A stretch of DNA of 64,000 nucleotides from TMED69 sp964642505 (GTDB taxonomy: Bacteria > Pseudomonadota > Gammaproteobacteria > Ga0077536), in assembly GCA_964642505.1 (NCBI GenBank), contig CAZXQY010000002.1:1-64000 (forward strand). Direction: 5' to 3'. The position numbers and the translations under genes were made by a program. Numbering within the stretch: the stretch's first letter is position 1; every line of letters begins with the position of its first letter. A model generated the notes under the pieces. That model saw only the letters and a program-made list of their open reading frames with translations, searched no databases and had not been told where the DNA came from. Below, piece by piece: positions 27,465-36,795 of the stretch.

Positions 27465-27715
27465 AGATTGTTCAGAAATCCTTTGGCATAACTGTTAAAA
27501 ATCTTTGGTTTTTTCCGCACAACCTAGATGATCAACATTACCAATTTCGACAAAACTATTAATTCTGCGATTTTTCGACCTCCATCCAGAGGCAGGACAC
27601 GATCATGCTCTCTCCCAATTATCAGACTCGGGAAGGCTTTTTTACTCGACCGAGAACGCCTTTTGAGATAGTGTCTTAATTAAGAATTAGGGAAAGAGGT
27701 AATTTTCTAGGTGTT

Positions 27716-29557
27716 ATGAAACTAGAGCCAGACCAAAAAGTTTTTTGTGTTACTAAAGTTACAATTGTAATTCTAAACCTCTTTGTAGTCACTTCTGTTT
27801 GGTCTTTGGACTACGATAATTGGCAGGGTGACTTGAGGCCCATCTCGGTAGCTCATTGGAATGAAACGACTGCTAAACATCTTCTTGAACGTGCCGGGTT
27901 TGGAGCTAATCCAGCAGAAGTGGCAACTTACGGTAAGTTGAAACCTCGAGACGCGGTGAACATACTTTTGGGAGTGAAGGAAGATACTAGACCGGATACC
28001 GAGTTTGTTCATTCTGGGATTTTCGAAAAAGGTATTGACCCTTTTCCGTCAAGTAGACCTGCTACCACGGAACTCGCTAAAAAGAACGGTGAAGCTCTTG
28101 GTATAAAGGTTAACGAAAGTCCTAGGCCGATGCAGGCGGTGGTAAATCAGTTTTTTTACTGGTTAAGGGCGAGCAGACTAGAAACCGATCGTGTGGCCTA
28201 CTGGTGGGCGGATAAGATGTTAAATTCTCGTTCTCCAGTTCAGGATAAAATGGCTCTCTTTTGGCACGGGCACTTTGCGGTGAACGAAGACAAGGTGAGA
28301 GATTATCGAAAGATGTATAAACAACTCTTACTCTTTTACCGACATGGTCTTGGAAACTTTCGAGAGCTAATGATTGAGGTCGCCCAGGATCCGGCCATGC
28401 TGGCTTTTCTGGATGCTGGTGTAAATGTGAAAGGTTCTCCTAATGAAAATTTTGCTAGAGAGATTATGGAACTGTTTACGATGGGACCAGGAAACTACAA
28501 AGAGACGGATATCAGAGAAGGAGCGCGAGCATTTACGGGTTGGAATTTCAAGTCGCTAGATTTCCAAATAAATAGTGATGATCATGATGATGGAGAAAAG
28601 AATTTCTTAGGTAGGACGGGTAATTTCGACGGCATAGACATTATAGATATAATTTTAGAGCAAGATGCCACTGCGGAATTTGTAGCTACTAAAATATACA
28701 GATTTTTCGTAAATGAAAATGTGGCGGAATCTTTACAGAAAAAACTTGGAGACTCTTTTCGATCGAAGGATTATGAAATCAAACCTTTCATTGAAATGAT
28801 ACTTCTCTCAAAAGATTTTTATGCTAATGAGAATAGGGCGTCGAGGATAAAAAGCCCCGTCGAATTTGTGGTTTCAACTTATAAAAAATTGGGTTTGACT
28901 CAAGTGCCTGGTAGCCCAGATTTTAATCTGGTGACCGGAGCTTTGGGGCAAAGGTTGATGCATCCTCCAACGGTTGCGGGCTGGAGCTACGGGAAGAGTT
29001 GGATTACTCCGAGTCTTCTGATTGAGAGGGGTAATTTCATTCTGGATCTAATGTTTCCAGATATAGAGTTTATACCTCAAGACAGATACCCGGTCTATCC
29101 CTCGGGGCCAGAGATAATATCCGTTCATAGAAGATTAAGAAAGGGGTATGATATTACTTTGGCTTCTCAACCTGCAGACGTTGACCTTTCGGCGGATATG
29201 GTGGCAATGTCGAATGATATGAGTGACCAAGAAAACTTCAATACTCGCTACGCTAGTTATCGAGGGTGGCAAAAAGCAATTGAAAAGGTCATACCGATTT
29301 CTCGTGACCTTGCGCCAATAGACCTTTCGACTATCGTCAGCGAGGCGGGCCTTAAGACTCCCGAAGAAGTCATTCACTATTTGGCGAATCGATTCCTGAG
29401 TGTAGAAATCGAAGATGAGTATCTAGGAGAATTAGCTAACTTTTTAGAAGCTGAGCTTGGAACGAATGATATTGTGGCGTCTAAAACCTACATGGAGGAC
29501 GCACTTAGAATGGTTTTACATTTGATTTTGAGCGCCCCGGAGTACCAGCTGGGTTAG
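27716..29557 (+). CDS. Secreted DUF1800 family protein
   Basis: A 613-aa DUF1800 protein with a signal peptide (MKLEPDQKVFC then a hydrophobic helix ending near SVWS). Family segments are AKHLLERAGFGANPAEV near residue 50, MALFWHGHFAVNEDKVRD, FLDAGVNVKGSPNENFAREIMELFTMG and the C-terminal FVVSTYKKLG region. Function is unknown, and it is nearly always encoded next to a DUF1501 protein, as here 5 nt downstream. The pair is thought to act outside the cytoplasm. Confidence 0.9.
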   Translation: MKLEPDQKVFCVTKVTIVILNLFVVTSVWSLDYDNWQGDLRPISVAHWNETTAKHLLERAGFGANPAEVATYGKLKPRDAVNILLGVKEDTRPDTEFVHSGIFEKGIDPFPSSRPATTELAKKNGEALGIKVNESPRPMQAVVNQFFYWLRASRLETDRVAYWWADKMLNSRSPVQDKMALFWHGHFAVNEDKVRDYRKMYKQLLLFYRHGLGNFRELMIEVAQDPAMLAFLDAGVNVKGSPNENFAREIMELFTMGPGNYKETDIREGARAFTGWNFKSLDFQINSDDHDDGEKNFLGRTGNFDGIDIIDIILEQDATAEFVATKIYRFFVNENVAESLQKKLGDSFRSKDYEIKPFIEMILLSKDFYANENRASRIKSPVEFVVSTYKKLGLTQVPGSPDFNLVTGALGQRLMHPPTVAGWSYGKSWITPSLLIERGNFILDLMFPDIEFIPQDRYPVYPSGPEIISVHRRLRKGYDITLASQPADVDLSADMVAMSNDMSDQENFNTRYASYRGWQKAIEKVIPISRDLAPIDLSTIVSEAGLKTPEEVIHYLANRFLSVEIEDEYLGELANFLEAELGTNDIVASKTYMEDALRMVLHLILSAPEYQLG

Positions 29558-29562
29558 TCGTT

Positions 29563-30777
29563 GTGGTTGCTTTCTCAAATAAACGGCGAAAGCTGCTGTC
29601 CGGTACGTTAGCTCTCGGCTTGGGCTTAGGTCTAGGACGAAAGGTGTTTTCTGAAACCTTAGCGGGAGAAGAATCAGATAGGATATTAGTTGTCTTGGAG
29701 CTTGCGGGCGGCAACGACGGTCTCAATACTGTGATACCGCATGGAGACGACGCTTATTATCGAGCTCGACCCCGAATCGGTATTCGAAAAGATAGCTTGC
29801 TGCAGTTAGACGAGCATTTTGGATTTAATCCGGGATTGCGAGGACTTCACCGACTTTGGGACGAAAATAAAGTAGCGGTCGTACACGGTTGCGGCTACGA
29901 TCAACCCTCTTATTCACATTTTAATTCTATCGCTTATTGGCGGACCGGCGTCCCTCATCAGGGCGATGAATACGGATGGCTAGGAAGAGTGGCCGACTCG
30001 ATGTGCAATGAGTATAAAGCCAACTACATTGTCAATATAGATACCTCTCAGTCTTTAGCAGTTAAAAGTAGCGTGCATACTCCGGTGGTGTTTTCGGATC
30101 CCGAAAAATTCCAAAGGCATGTACTTGCTCCCCAGAGAGCTATAAGTGATCCTAGACAACTGCAAGAATTTCAAAATGCGAATCACGCTTATTTAAATAA
30201 AATCGCCTTAGGTGCAAAAAAAGCTTCTAGCTTGTTTCAAGAAGCGTGGAGGAATTACAGGACGACTGTAGACTACGGTATATTTCCAGTGAATCTCGAT
30301 AAGATCGGCGCTTTTATCGCGTCGGGACTACCTACTCGACTTTATTATACAAGTTTTCCCAATAATAGTTTTGATACTCATGTGTCGCAAGCTCCGACTC
30401 ATCAACGAATCCTGAGCTATGTGAGCGATGCGATCTACGGTTTTATGAGGGATTTAGAGAAAACTGGGAATGCAGATCGAGTGACTCTTGTTGTGTTTTC
30501 TGAGTTCGGGAGAAGAGTTCCGGAAAACGATATATTGGGAACCGATCATGGAACAGCCAATAATATGATGATAATTGGCAATCGGGTTCGGGGAGGGCAC
30601 TATGGCGAACTACCCAGCCTAACGGAACTTAACGATCTAGATAATCTAATTCACACGGTCGATTTCAGGCGTGTCTATGCTACGGCAATCGAGGATTGGT
30701 TGGGTGTGCGTGCCGAAAAGGTTCTCAAAGGTTCGTTTGAGAAATTTCCTGTTTTCGAGCGTCCGATCCGGACTTGA
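29563..30777 (+). CDS. DUF1501 family protein with Tat-type signal
   Basis: A 404-aa DUF1501 protein, a family with an alkaline-phosphatase/sulfatase-like fold. The start is GTG at 29563. The N-terminus has a twin-arginine-like signal (NKRRKLLSGTLALGLGLG), suggesting export in folded form. Conserved parts are LVVLELAGGNDGLNTVIP near residue 45, GTDHGTANNMMIIG and VFSEFGRRVPEN. It lies 5 nt after the DUF1800 gene, so the two are co-expressed. The substrate is unknown. Confidence 0.9.
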   Translation: MVAFSNKRRKLLSGTLALGLGLGLGRKVFSETLAGEESDRILVVLELAGGNDGLNTVIPHGDDAYYRARPRIGIRKDSLLQLDEHFGFNPGLRGLHRLWDENKVAVVHGCGYDQPSYSHFNSIAYWRTGVPHQGDEYGWLGRVADSMCNEYKANYIVNIDTSQSLAVKSSVHTPVVFSDPEKFQRHVLAPQRAISDPRQLQEFQNANHAYLNKIALGAKKASSLFQEAWRNYRTTVDYGIFPVNLDKIGAFIASGLPTRLYYTSFPNNSFDTHVSQAPTHQRILSYVSDAIYGFMRDLEKTGNADRVTLVVFSEFGRRVPENDILGTDHGTANNMMIIGNRVRGGHYGELPSLTELNDLDNLIHTVDFRRVYATAIEDWLGVRAEKVLKGSFEKFPVFERPIRT

Positions 30778-30787
30778 ATTTTCAATC

Positions 30788-31168
30788 ATGATGGAAGATT
30801 CGAAAGAGGACTCAGTAAAGAGCATTAGTGCCGTTACTTTTATCGTGGCAAGCATGGAAGTTTCGGTAAGTTTCTATGAGTCGTTGGGTTTTAAGAAATT
30901 GTACGGCGGAGCCAGTGAAGCCTTCACTAGCTTTAGGGTGGGAGATGGTTATTTAAATATCGCCTCAGGCAGGCGGGAAAAGTTCCGGTTGTGGGGGCGA
31001 GTGATATTTTATGTTGAGGACGTAGATGAAATGTATCGCCGCGCATTAAGCGTAGGACTCGAACCTTCAACCGCACCTACGGATGCAGCATGGGGAGAGC
31101 GTTACTTTCATCTTAGCGATCCTGATGGTAACGAACTGAGTTTTGCCTGCCCCCTTAAAACTGATTAA
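30788..31168 (+). CDS. VOC-fold (glyoxalase/bleomycin-resistance-like) protein
   Basis: A 126-aa single-domain vicinal oxygen chelate protein. It has two beta-alpha-beta-beta-beta units: ISAVTFIVASMEVSVSFYESLGF and RVIFYVEDVDEMYRRALSVGLEP. The C-terminal HLSDPDGNELSFA contains the usual metal-side Glu. The start is ATG at 30788 or 30791. It begins 11 nt after DUF1501 but looks functionally separate. It overlaps the convergent cupin gene by 4 bp. Confidence 0.82.
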   Translation: MMEDSKEDSVKSISAVTFIVASMEVSVSFYESLGFKKLYGGASEAFTSFRVGDGYLNIASGRREKFRLWGRVIFYVEDVDEMYRRALSVGLEPSTAPTDAAWGERYFHLSDPDGNELSFACPLKTD

Positions 31169-31785
31169 CAACGATTAGTATAAGGCTTAGTCCAAGAGTC
31201 ATTTTCCGAAGCCGGGTTATTGTCTAGGAGTCCTGCTTTTTCAATTTCTGACATCGCTTCTTTACTGAATTCGGCTCCCGGTCCATCTCCAGAAATAACA
31301 AACATTAACACAGAATATTGATCCTTCGGTCCGCCCGTAATATTTTCAAATCGACGGATCATGCCTGGAGCGAATGATATGACATCCAAAGGCGAAAGGT
31401 CAGCGTGCTCGACTGTCCCATCCTCGTTTTCCCAGCTAGCACGCCACTCTCCAGTCATGCAGATAAAAGTCTCATTGGTATCATGATTGTGCATCATCGG
31501 GCCTTTGCCGGGCAACGCTTCGCAGTAACCTAGATTAAAACCTTCGGATATTTTTATCGCAGACATTCGAGCAGCTTTTTCTCCGACGGGGGATACAACG
31601 CCATTTTTTGTCTCTTCGGCTGGCGGTTGAAACCCTATCACGTTAAACAGGATTCTTTCAGCGCTTGTCATGTAACTATCCGGAAGGCCTCCGTCGAAAC
31701 CTTTTAAATCTTTGAACCTCGCGATCCGTTTCTCCATTTCCGGTCTTGATAGATATTTTCTTGGTATTTTTTCTTTGTGTTCCAT
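31165..31785 (-). CDS. Metal-binding cupin-domain protein
   Basis: A 206-aa protein with one cupin domain in the middle. The metal-ligand motif 1 is intact in part: MMHNHDTNETFICMTG gives the HxH and downstream Glu. The second motif reads PGMIRRFEN, where the usual His is an Arg. GGAGGG lies ahead of ATG at 31785; a longer frame opens 10 codons upstream. The substrate is unknown. It is unlike the two cupins at 53-55 kb, which have no HxH. Confidence 0.8.
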   Translation of the reverse strand: MEHKEKIPRKYLSRPEMEKRIARFKDLKGFDGGLPDSYMTSAERILFNVIGFQPPAEETKNGVVSPVGEKAARMSAIKISEGFNLGYCEALPGKGPMMHNHDTNETFICMTGEWRASWENEDGTVEHADLSPLDVISFAPGMIRRFENITGGPKDQYSVLMFVISGDGPGAEFSKEAMSEIEKAGLLDNNPASENDSWTKPYTNRC

Positions 31786-31972
31786 TTTTCTATCCCTCCA
31801 ATAATGGAATGTCAACGAATGACAAGTGCCCCCTGAGCGTAGGCTAACATGGTGTAGAACGCTTTTTCCAATAAAGTTTCTTTGGCCTTGTTTTCGTCAT
31901 CTCGACTTACGTAGATATCTAACCAGGTTAGAGAATCGGGATGGTACGACTGCTACCAAAAGCTTTTTAATC

Positions 31973-33913
31973 TTAATCTCCGTAGTTTAATATTATCCCG
32001 ATATTGGCCGTCATTCCAGGTGTCTTAAATCCAATTATTTCTTCGTAATGTTCGTCAAGGGCGTTTTCCACTCTTAGAAATGTTCTTAGAAATTTCGATA
32101 CGTCGTAACTTAAATTGAAACCAACCAAAGTGAAAGCATCAAGTTTCGTTCTGGCAGGAGGAAATTGAGAAAAATCTAGGTCGAAAAACTCTCCTGAATG
32201 CCTAGCAAAAGTGTTGAATTCAATTTTTCGGCTAGGAGACGTCCAGTTCGTGACAAGGCTAGCCGAATGTCTGGGGCGCCGAACCTCGTCCAATCTCCTG
32301 CCACGCCCAGAGTCTAATTCAGTTGCATCTAGGTACGTATAGTTTGTTTGAATTGAAAATCCCGGAGATAAGTCAGTGTTCAACGAAAATTCAAGACCTT
32401 CCCTGAGGCTAGTACCTTCTACATTTAATGCGGTAAAGACTCCGTCTGAGCGTGCCGCGAAGCCGTTTATTTCATCTTCCAGTTTTTCTCTGAACCAGGT
32501 GGCGCCCACTACCAGCTGATCGTTCAAAAATTTCCGTTCTAGTCCAATTTGCCATCCGGTCGCCTTTTCTGGTCTCAAACTACTGTTGCCTTCGAAACGG
32601 GTGGTAGACGAGTCGGGTAAAAAGAAGCCGAATCGCTCGATAAAAGTGGGGTTTTTTTGTCCCGTTGAGTAATTCACTTTCAGTCTTAGGTCGACGAGGG
32701 GAACATTATACAGACTTCCTATTTTAAAAGTGGTCACATCGTTGTAGTCGCTATTTATATCCCTTCGAACCGCCCCAGATAAGGAGAAGGATGAACCAAT
32801 ACTGCTTTGATATTCTCCTATCAATCCCGTGTTTTTGATATGTCTGTTTTGGTTGGGATCTCCGAACCCTTGGTTTCGCCCTCTTTGGCGAAATCGTTGG
32901 TGTTCATGATCTATAGCGAACGTTAGTTGGTGGTTAAGAGGAAAAATAAAGTTGCTGTCGATTGAACCAGTAGATTGATAGGTGATTTCATACTTATCAG
33001 CACTAGTTTTATCAAGAGAGCTGTTAGCACCATCTACGTTATTGTTATTTGTTGAGGTCCAATTTAGGTTTATCTGATTGATTAGCCCACCATCAAATAG
33101 CTCATTTTTTATTATGGATCCAACAAAACTCTTACGAGTCTTATTTTCTCCCGGGGAGTCGGTCACTATCGGAAATCCAGAATCCGTTTCAGATTCGGCA
33201 TCCTCGTATCTGGCAGTCAGCTTCATAGACAGCTTGTCGAAAAAATTTACGGAGGATTTTAGATAGCCGGAAAAAATCTCATAACCGTCTTCTTCACTCC
33301 CGAATCTCGAAATATTTGTGCCACCTGACTCTGTGTGTTCAATCCCCACGCTTAAGCCATAGTTTCGTCTGCCAATAGACAGATGGAAATTTTGATGGTC
33401 GGTTCCATAAGAACCATTTTCTAGGAGTATCTTGCCCTCGACACCGTCTCCAGGTTCCTTGCTAATTATATTGATTACTCCCGCAACAGCATCGCTACCC
33501 CAAAGTGCACTTTGAGGTCCTCGAATGATTTCTATTCGTTCAATGTTGGATGTTGTGAAGGTGGCAAGATCGAATTCGTCCCCACCTGCCGGGTCGTTCA
33601 CTTCGATTCCATCTAGTAAAACCATAACGTGATTACCCTCCGCTCCACGCATCCGTATTTGCGTAGTTTTCCCTCTACCCCCAGAACTACTTATACTTAG
33701 CCCGGGTGTTAGTCGTAATAAGTCCGAAAGATATATAGCCTGGCGACGCGTGATGTCTTTTTCGGTTATAAGAGTGACAGAGCTAGTAGATTTAGAAAGC
33801 CCTATCGGTGTCCTAGACGCTGTGACAAGAACTGTTTCTTCGGATCCTATTGCTGGTGCCATAAAAGGCACCAGCAATAGCAACCCTATCAAGATCTTAG
33901 TTCTCGTTGACAT
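31973..33913 (-). CDS. btuB: BtuB-like TonB-dependent outer-membrane receptor
   Basis: A 646-aa outer-membrane receptor. It has a signal peptide (residues 1-23), a TonB-box-like ETVLVTASRTP at about 26-36, and a plug domain with IRMRGAEGNHVMVLLDGIEVND and IERIEIIRGPQSALWGSDAVAGVINIIS. The 22-strand barrel ends with GIILNYGD. The cobalamin riboswitch just upstream makes vitamin B12 or another corrinoid the likely substrate. No BtuCDF genes are in the window. Confidence 0.93.
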   Translation of the reverse strand: MSTRTKILIGLLLLVPFMAPAIGSEETVLVTASRTPIGLSKSTSSVTLITEKDITRRQAIYLSDLLRLTPGLSISSSGGRGKTTQIRMRGAEGNHVMVLLDGIEVNDPAGGDEFDLATFTTSNIERIEIIRGPQSALWGSDAVAGVINIISKEPGDGVEGKILLENGSYGTDHQNFHLSIGRRNYGLSVGIEHTESGGTNISRFGSEEDGYEIFSGYLKSSVNFFDKLSMKLTARYEDAESETDSGFPIVTDSPGENKTRKSFVGSIIKNELFDGGLINQINLNWTSTNNNNVDGANSSLDKTSADKYEITYQSTGSIDSNFIFPLNHQLTFAIDHEHQRFRQRGRNQGFGDPNQNRHIKNTGLIGEYQSSIGSSFSLSGAVRRDINSDYNDVTTFKIGSLYNVPLVDLRLKVNYSTGQKNPTFIERFGFFLPDSSTTRFEGNSSLRPEKATGWQIGLERKFLNDQLVVGATWFREKLEDEINGFAARSDGVFTALNVEGTSLREGLEFSLNTDLSPGFSIQTNYTYLDATELDSGRGRRLDEVRRPRHSASLVTNWTSPSRKIEFNTFARHSGEFFDLDFSQFPPARTKLDAFTLVGFNLSYDVSKFLRTFLRVENALDEHYEEIIGFKTPGMTANIGIILNYGD

Positions 33914-34067
33914 GTTTTCTCCTTAACGACACTTTTAGTATCCTATTTCTCGGAAAACCTAACGGAGAAGGGGGGTGATCTTTAGGCGACGCTTAGATTG
34001 TTTCTAGCGAGCTAATTGATCCAAAAATCGACCCACCGTCAATTAATTGGTAAATATTTTTTTCAAT

Positions 34068-34250
34068 AGGCCGGTATCCGGACTTGCACGCTGGCCAGGC
34101 TTCGACGTACAGCCTTTCCACACTAGTTGCAGTGGCTACATAGACGTCTAGCGTGCTTACCGTTGCGGGGGCAGTGTCGGAATTGCCGATTTAATCTCTT
34201 CGGCTCACCGAGCTTCCCGTTTAACTTTTGACAGCCGTCATAGCACCTAT
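34068..34250 (-). ncRNA. Cobalamin (adenosylcobalamin) riboswitch
   Basis: Read on the minus strand, the conserved cobalamin riboswitch blocks occur in order: AGGTGCT with AAACGGGAAGCTCGGTGAG, then CACTGCCCCCGCAACGGTAAGC, the B12-box GCCACTG, GGAAGGC, GAAGCCTGGCCAG and the closing GTCCGGATACCGGCC. It lies about 155 nt upstream of the btuB-like ATG at 33913. By family knowledge, cobalamin binding represses expression, usually by hiding the ribosome-binding site in gammaproteobacteria. Confidence 0.95.
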
Positions 34251-34351
34251 TCGAAGGCGTTATTCTACATTAGGTCGGTAATATTTCAAATGCGAGATGG
34301 AACGAATGCTAGCTGGTTCCAAATTAGCTAATTACCGAGTTTTTGAACGGG

Positions 34352-35155
34352 TTAAAATTTATCTAACTTATGATTGTTCGCTACATACTCTTTCATCATT
34401 TCTAAAGCTCGATCATCGCATGCTATAAGGTTTGCAAATAAGTCTCCTTCTTCGTCGACGCCATCGGCAGTGGTTTTACCCCAGCTTGATCTAAGAACCT
34501 GTTTGATGGCCTGCAAAGCCGCACTAGGCTTGTTCAAGAACTCGGTCGCAATTTCTTTCGCCTTATCTAGGACGTTTCCGTCCACCAGATGATGTACCAA
34601 CCCTTCTTCAGCAGCTTCATGCGGATAGAACGTTCTTCCTCGCAGGACCCATTCAAGGGCTTTGCCGACACCTACGAGTCGGGCCAGTCGGGTGGTTCCT
34701 CCGGCGCCTGGTAAAATCCCCACTAATATTTCCATTTGACCTATCGTGTAGTTGCCCGCTGCAGCTAGCCGGATGTCACAGGCGAGAGCCAGTTCGCAGC
34801 CACCACCACCACAGTAGCCGTTGATTGCAGCAATGGTTGGCTTGCGAAAGTTATCTACATTTTCCCAAAACATTCTTAGAGCAGTTCTGGCAAATCTGGG
34901 TTCTGCAAGGCCTCTTTTTCGGTGATCTTTTACCGCTTCGGTCATTAATATAATTTCTTCTACCGAAAAATGTCTGATGAAAACGTCCGGTAAACCGCCT
35001 GTGAAAATCAGCACTTTCACGTTATCGTCATTCTCAGCTTCCGCTAGAGCTTTCGTCGCTTGCTCAACCATAGAAGTAGTAAAAAAACCCTTTGGCGGGT
35101 TTGTGAATGTGATAATCGCTATTCCTTTCTCTACTGCATAATCTACTGAACCCAT
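34352..35155 (-). CDS. Enoyl-CoA hydratase/isomerase (crotonase family)
   Basis: A 267-aa crotonase-fold enzyme acting on an enoyl- or acyl-CoA. Both catalytic glutamates of the family are present: one in GGGGCELALACD and one in IGQMEILVG, 21 residues apart (20 in rat crotonase, so a one-residue insertion). The oxyanion-hole region GGLPDVFIRHFS replaces the usual GxAGxDI, which is atypical. ATG at 35155 has GGAGGG. No partner beta-oxidation genes are adjacent. Confidence 0.85.
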   Translation of the reverse strand: MGSVDYAVEKGIAIITFTNPPKGFFTTSMVEQATKALAEAENDDNVKVLIFTGGLPDVFIRHFSVEEIILMTEAVKDHRKRGLAEPRFARTALRMFWENVDNFRKPTIAAINGYCGGGGCELALACDIRLAAAGNYTIGQMEILVGILPGAGGTTRLARLVGVGKALEWVLRGRTFYPHEAAEEGLVHHLVDGNVLDKAKEIATEFLNKPSAALQAIKQVLRSSWGKTTADGVDEEGDLFANLIACDDRALEMMKEYVANNHKLDKF

Positions 35156-35273
35156 AGCTACCCTCCAAAAAAAGCGCAATAATAGTTTCTGAGGCGTAGA
35201 TTAACCTGTTTAGCAGTTCAGTGAAAAGTTGTTTTTTCTAGAACTCGCAAAAATATGTGGGAGTGACAAGGCT

Positions 35274-36074
35274 ATGGTTATACCTAACTGTTGGGAAGAC
35301 GGTGAGAAATATGACTTTGAGAGTTTGACTGAGTCTCTGTACAAATTTCTTAAAATTAAAAGCTTGCCGATTGGTATGAAGCGTTTCAAGTCAGAAGATG
35401 AGCTAAACAGCATAAAAAAGATTAGACGGCCAGACCCAGCCCAAAAAATGGCTACTGATCAGATAGTAGGGCAGTGCCGATGGATAGGTTGGACCATCGG
35501 TATCACCGCCGATAATTTAATGGGTGCTCAGTGTGGGGCTGTTGTTGGCTTGCATAAAAGGGAGGGAGAGTTTCTGTCTGGGCAACGGATGGCTGGAGTT
35601 TGGTACGGAAGCATCGAAGACAGCAAGGCCCATCAGGCTGCGATGGATTGCGCATCCTATGGCGAGTATTACGGATTGGCAGTTTCTCCGCTAGCCTCCG
35701 GCAGGTTGGATAATCCAGATATTTGTTTGATTTATGGTACTCCCGGGCAAATGATAACTCTTATAAACGGTTTGCAATACCGAGATTATGAGAAGTACGA
35801 ATTCAGCGTTGTCGGAGAAAGCGCGTGTGCAGACTCCTGGGGTCGAGCGCTATCGACGGGAAGACCTTCTCTTTCTATTCCGTGTTATGCTGAAAGAAAG
35901 TTCGGGGGTGTCTTGGATGAAGAGTTGCTCATGGCGCTCCCACCAAGTTATTTGCCCAAGTTAGTAGAAGGACTGGCAGCCTTGAGTAGTAATGGTCTGC
36001 GATACCCGATCCCAAATCACGGAATAGAAAAATCGCCAATGGAGAGTATTGGCAGAAGCTATGGAGATAGGTAG
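35274..36074 (+). CDS. DUF169 family protein
   Basis: A 266-aa protein resembling the DUF169 family, of unknown function. Characteristic are SLPIGMKRFKSEDEL near the start, CRWIGWTIGITADNL, PLASGRLDNPDICLIYGTPGQMITLINGLQYRD and the cysteine-containing ESACADSWGRALSTGRPSLSIPCYAERKFGGV. DUF169 members in archaea and bacteria often carry such Cys residues and may bind metal. ATG at 36274 is not used; the start is ATG at 35274 (GGGAGTG upstream). Confidence 0.8.
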   Translation: MVIPNCWEDGEKYDFESLTESLYKFLKIKSLPIGMKRFKSEDELNSIKKIRRPDPAQKMATDQIVGQCRWIGWTIGITADNLMGAQCGAVVGLHKREGEFLSGQRMAGVWYGSIEDSKAHQAAMDCASYGEYYGLAVSPLASGRLDNPDICLIYGTPGQMITLINGLQYRDYEKYEFSVVGESACADSWGRALSTGRPSLSIPCYAERKFGGVLDEELLMALPPSYLPKLVEGLAALSSNGLRYPIPNHGIEKSPMESIGRSYGDR

Positions 36075-36135
36075 AAGGATCCGCGTTTCTCTAAAAATAT
36101 GGATTCTTTTGTCCAGATGATGGAAGGGTATATAG

Positions 36136-36795
36136 ATGGAAAAGCGATCAATGAAATTCCATGATGATGATTGCAGGTCGTGTCCTCGACTGGCCAATTA
36201 TTTGCAGCGGACCCGGTCTCAATTTCCAGGGCATCGATGTTTGCCAGTACCGTCTTTTGGAGATACGAAAGCAGCGGTCCTTATCGTAGGTTTGGCACCT
36301 GGTATGCATGGAGCGAATGCAACTGGTAGGCCTTTCACAGGCGATCATGCCGGCAAGTTGTTGTATTCGACGCTTTTTGAATATGGATTTTCCAATAACG
36401 CGAAATCTGTAAATGATGGAGACGGTTTGCGTCTTTACAACTGTCGCATTGCAAATGCTGTCAAATGTCTTCCTCCCGAGAATAAGCCTACAATTAGCGA
36501 AATAGTAAATTGTAACAACTATTTACGAATGGAGATTTCTGTACTAAAACATGACTCCATTTTAATAGCTTTGGGGAAGATAGCCCATGATGCAATATTG
36601 AGAGCTCTTCGGTTGCCGATGAGTAAATATAAATTTGAACATGGAGCCGAACATTTGTTGGAACATTTGGGTTTACTAATCTTAGATTCTTATCACTGTA
36701 GTCGTTACAACACTCAAACAAAACGCCTGACCGCAAAAATGTTCGGTGAAATTTTCCAAAGAGCTAGAGAAGTAATAGAAAAAGAAACATCATGA
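36136..36795 (+). CDS. udgB: Type-5 uracil-DNA glycosylase (UdgB)
   Basis: Removes uracil, and in this class also hypoxanthine, from DNA in base excision repair. The 219-aa protein fits family 5 UDG: the active-site segment GLAPGMHGANATGRPFTGD, ANAVKCLPPENKPT, and SYHCSRYNTQTKRLT where most UDGb read SYHPS. Four cysteines, including CxxC (CRSCP), can hold the [4Fe-4S] cluster. The start has a GGAAGGG ribosome-binding site. It overlaps uvrC by ATGA, so the two repair genes are coupled. Confidence 0.9.
   Translation: MEKRSMKFHDDDCRSCPRLANYLQRTRSQFPGHRCLPVPSFGDTKAAVLIVGLAPGMHGANATGRPFTGDHAGKLLYSTLFEYGFSNNAKSVNDGDGLRLYNCRIANAVKCLPPENKPTISEIVNCNNYLRMEISVLKHDSILIALGKIAHDAILRALRLPMSKYKFEHGAEHLLEHLGLLILDSYHCSRYNTQTKRLTAKMFGEIFQRAREVIEKETS

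Noticed and set aside
15733..31785. Genomic island integrated at tRNA-Ser
   Set aside because: No integrase, no direct repeat of the tRNA 3' end found by eye, and core acnB lies inside the stretch.
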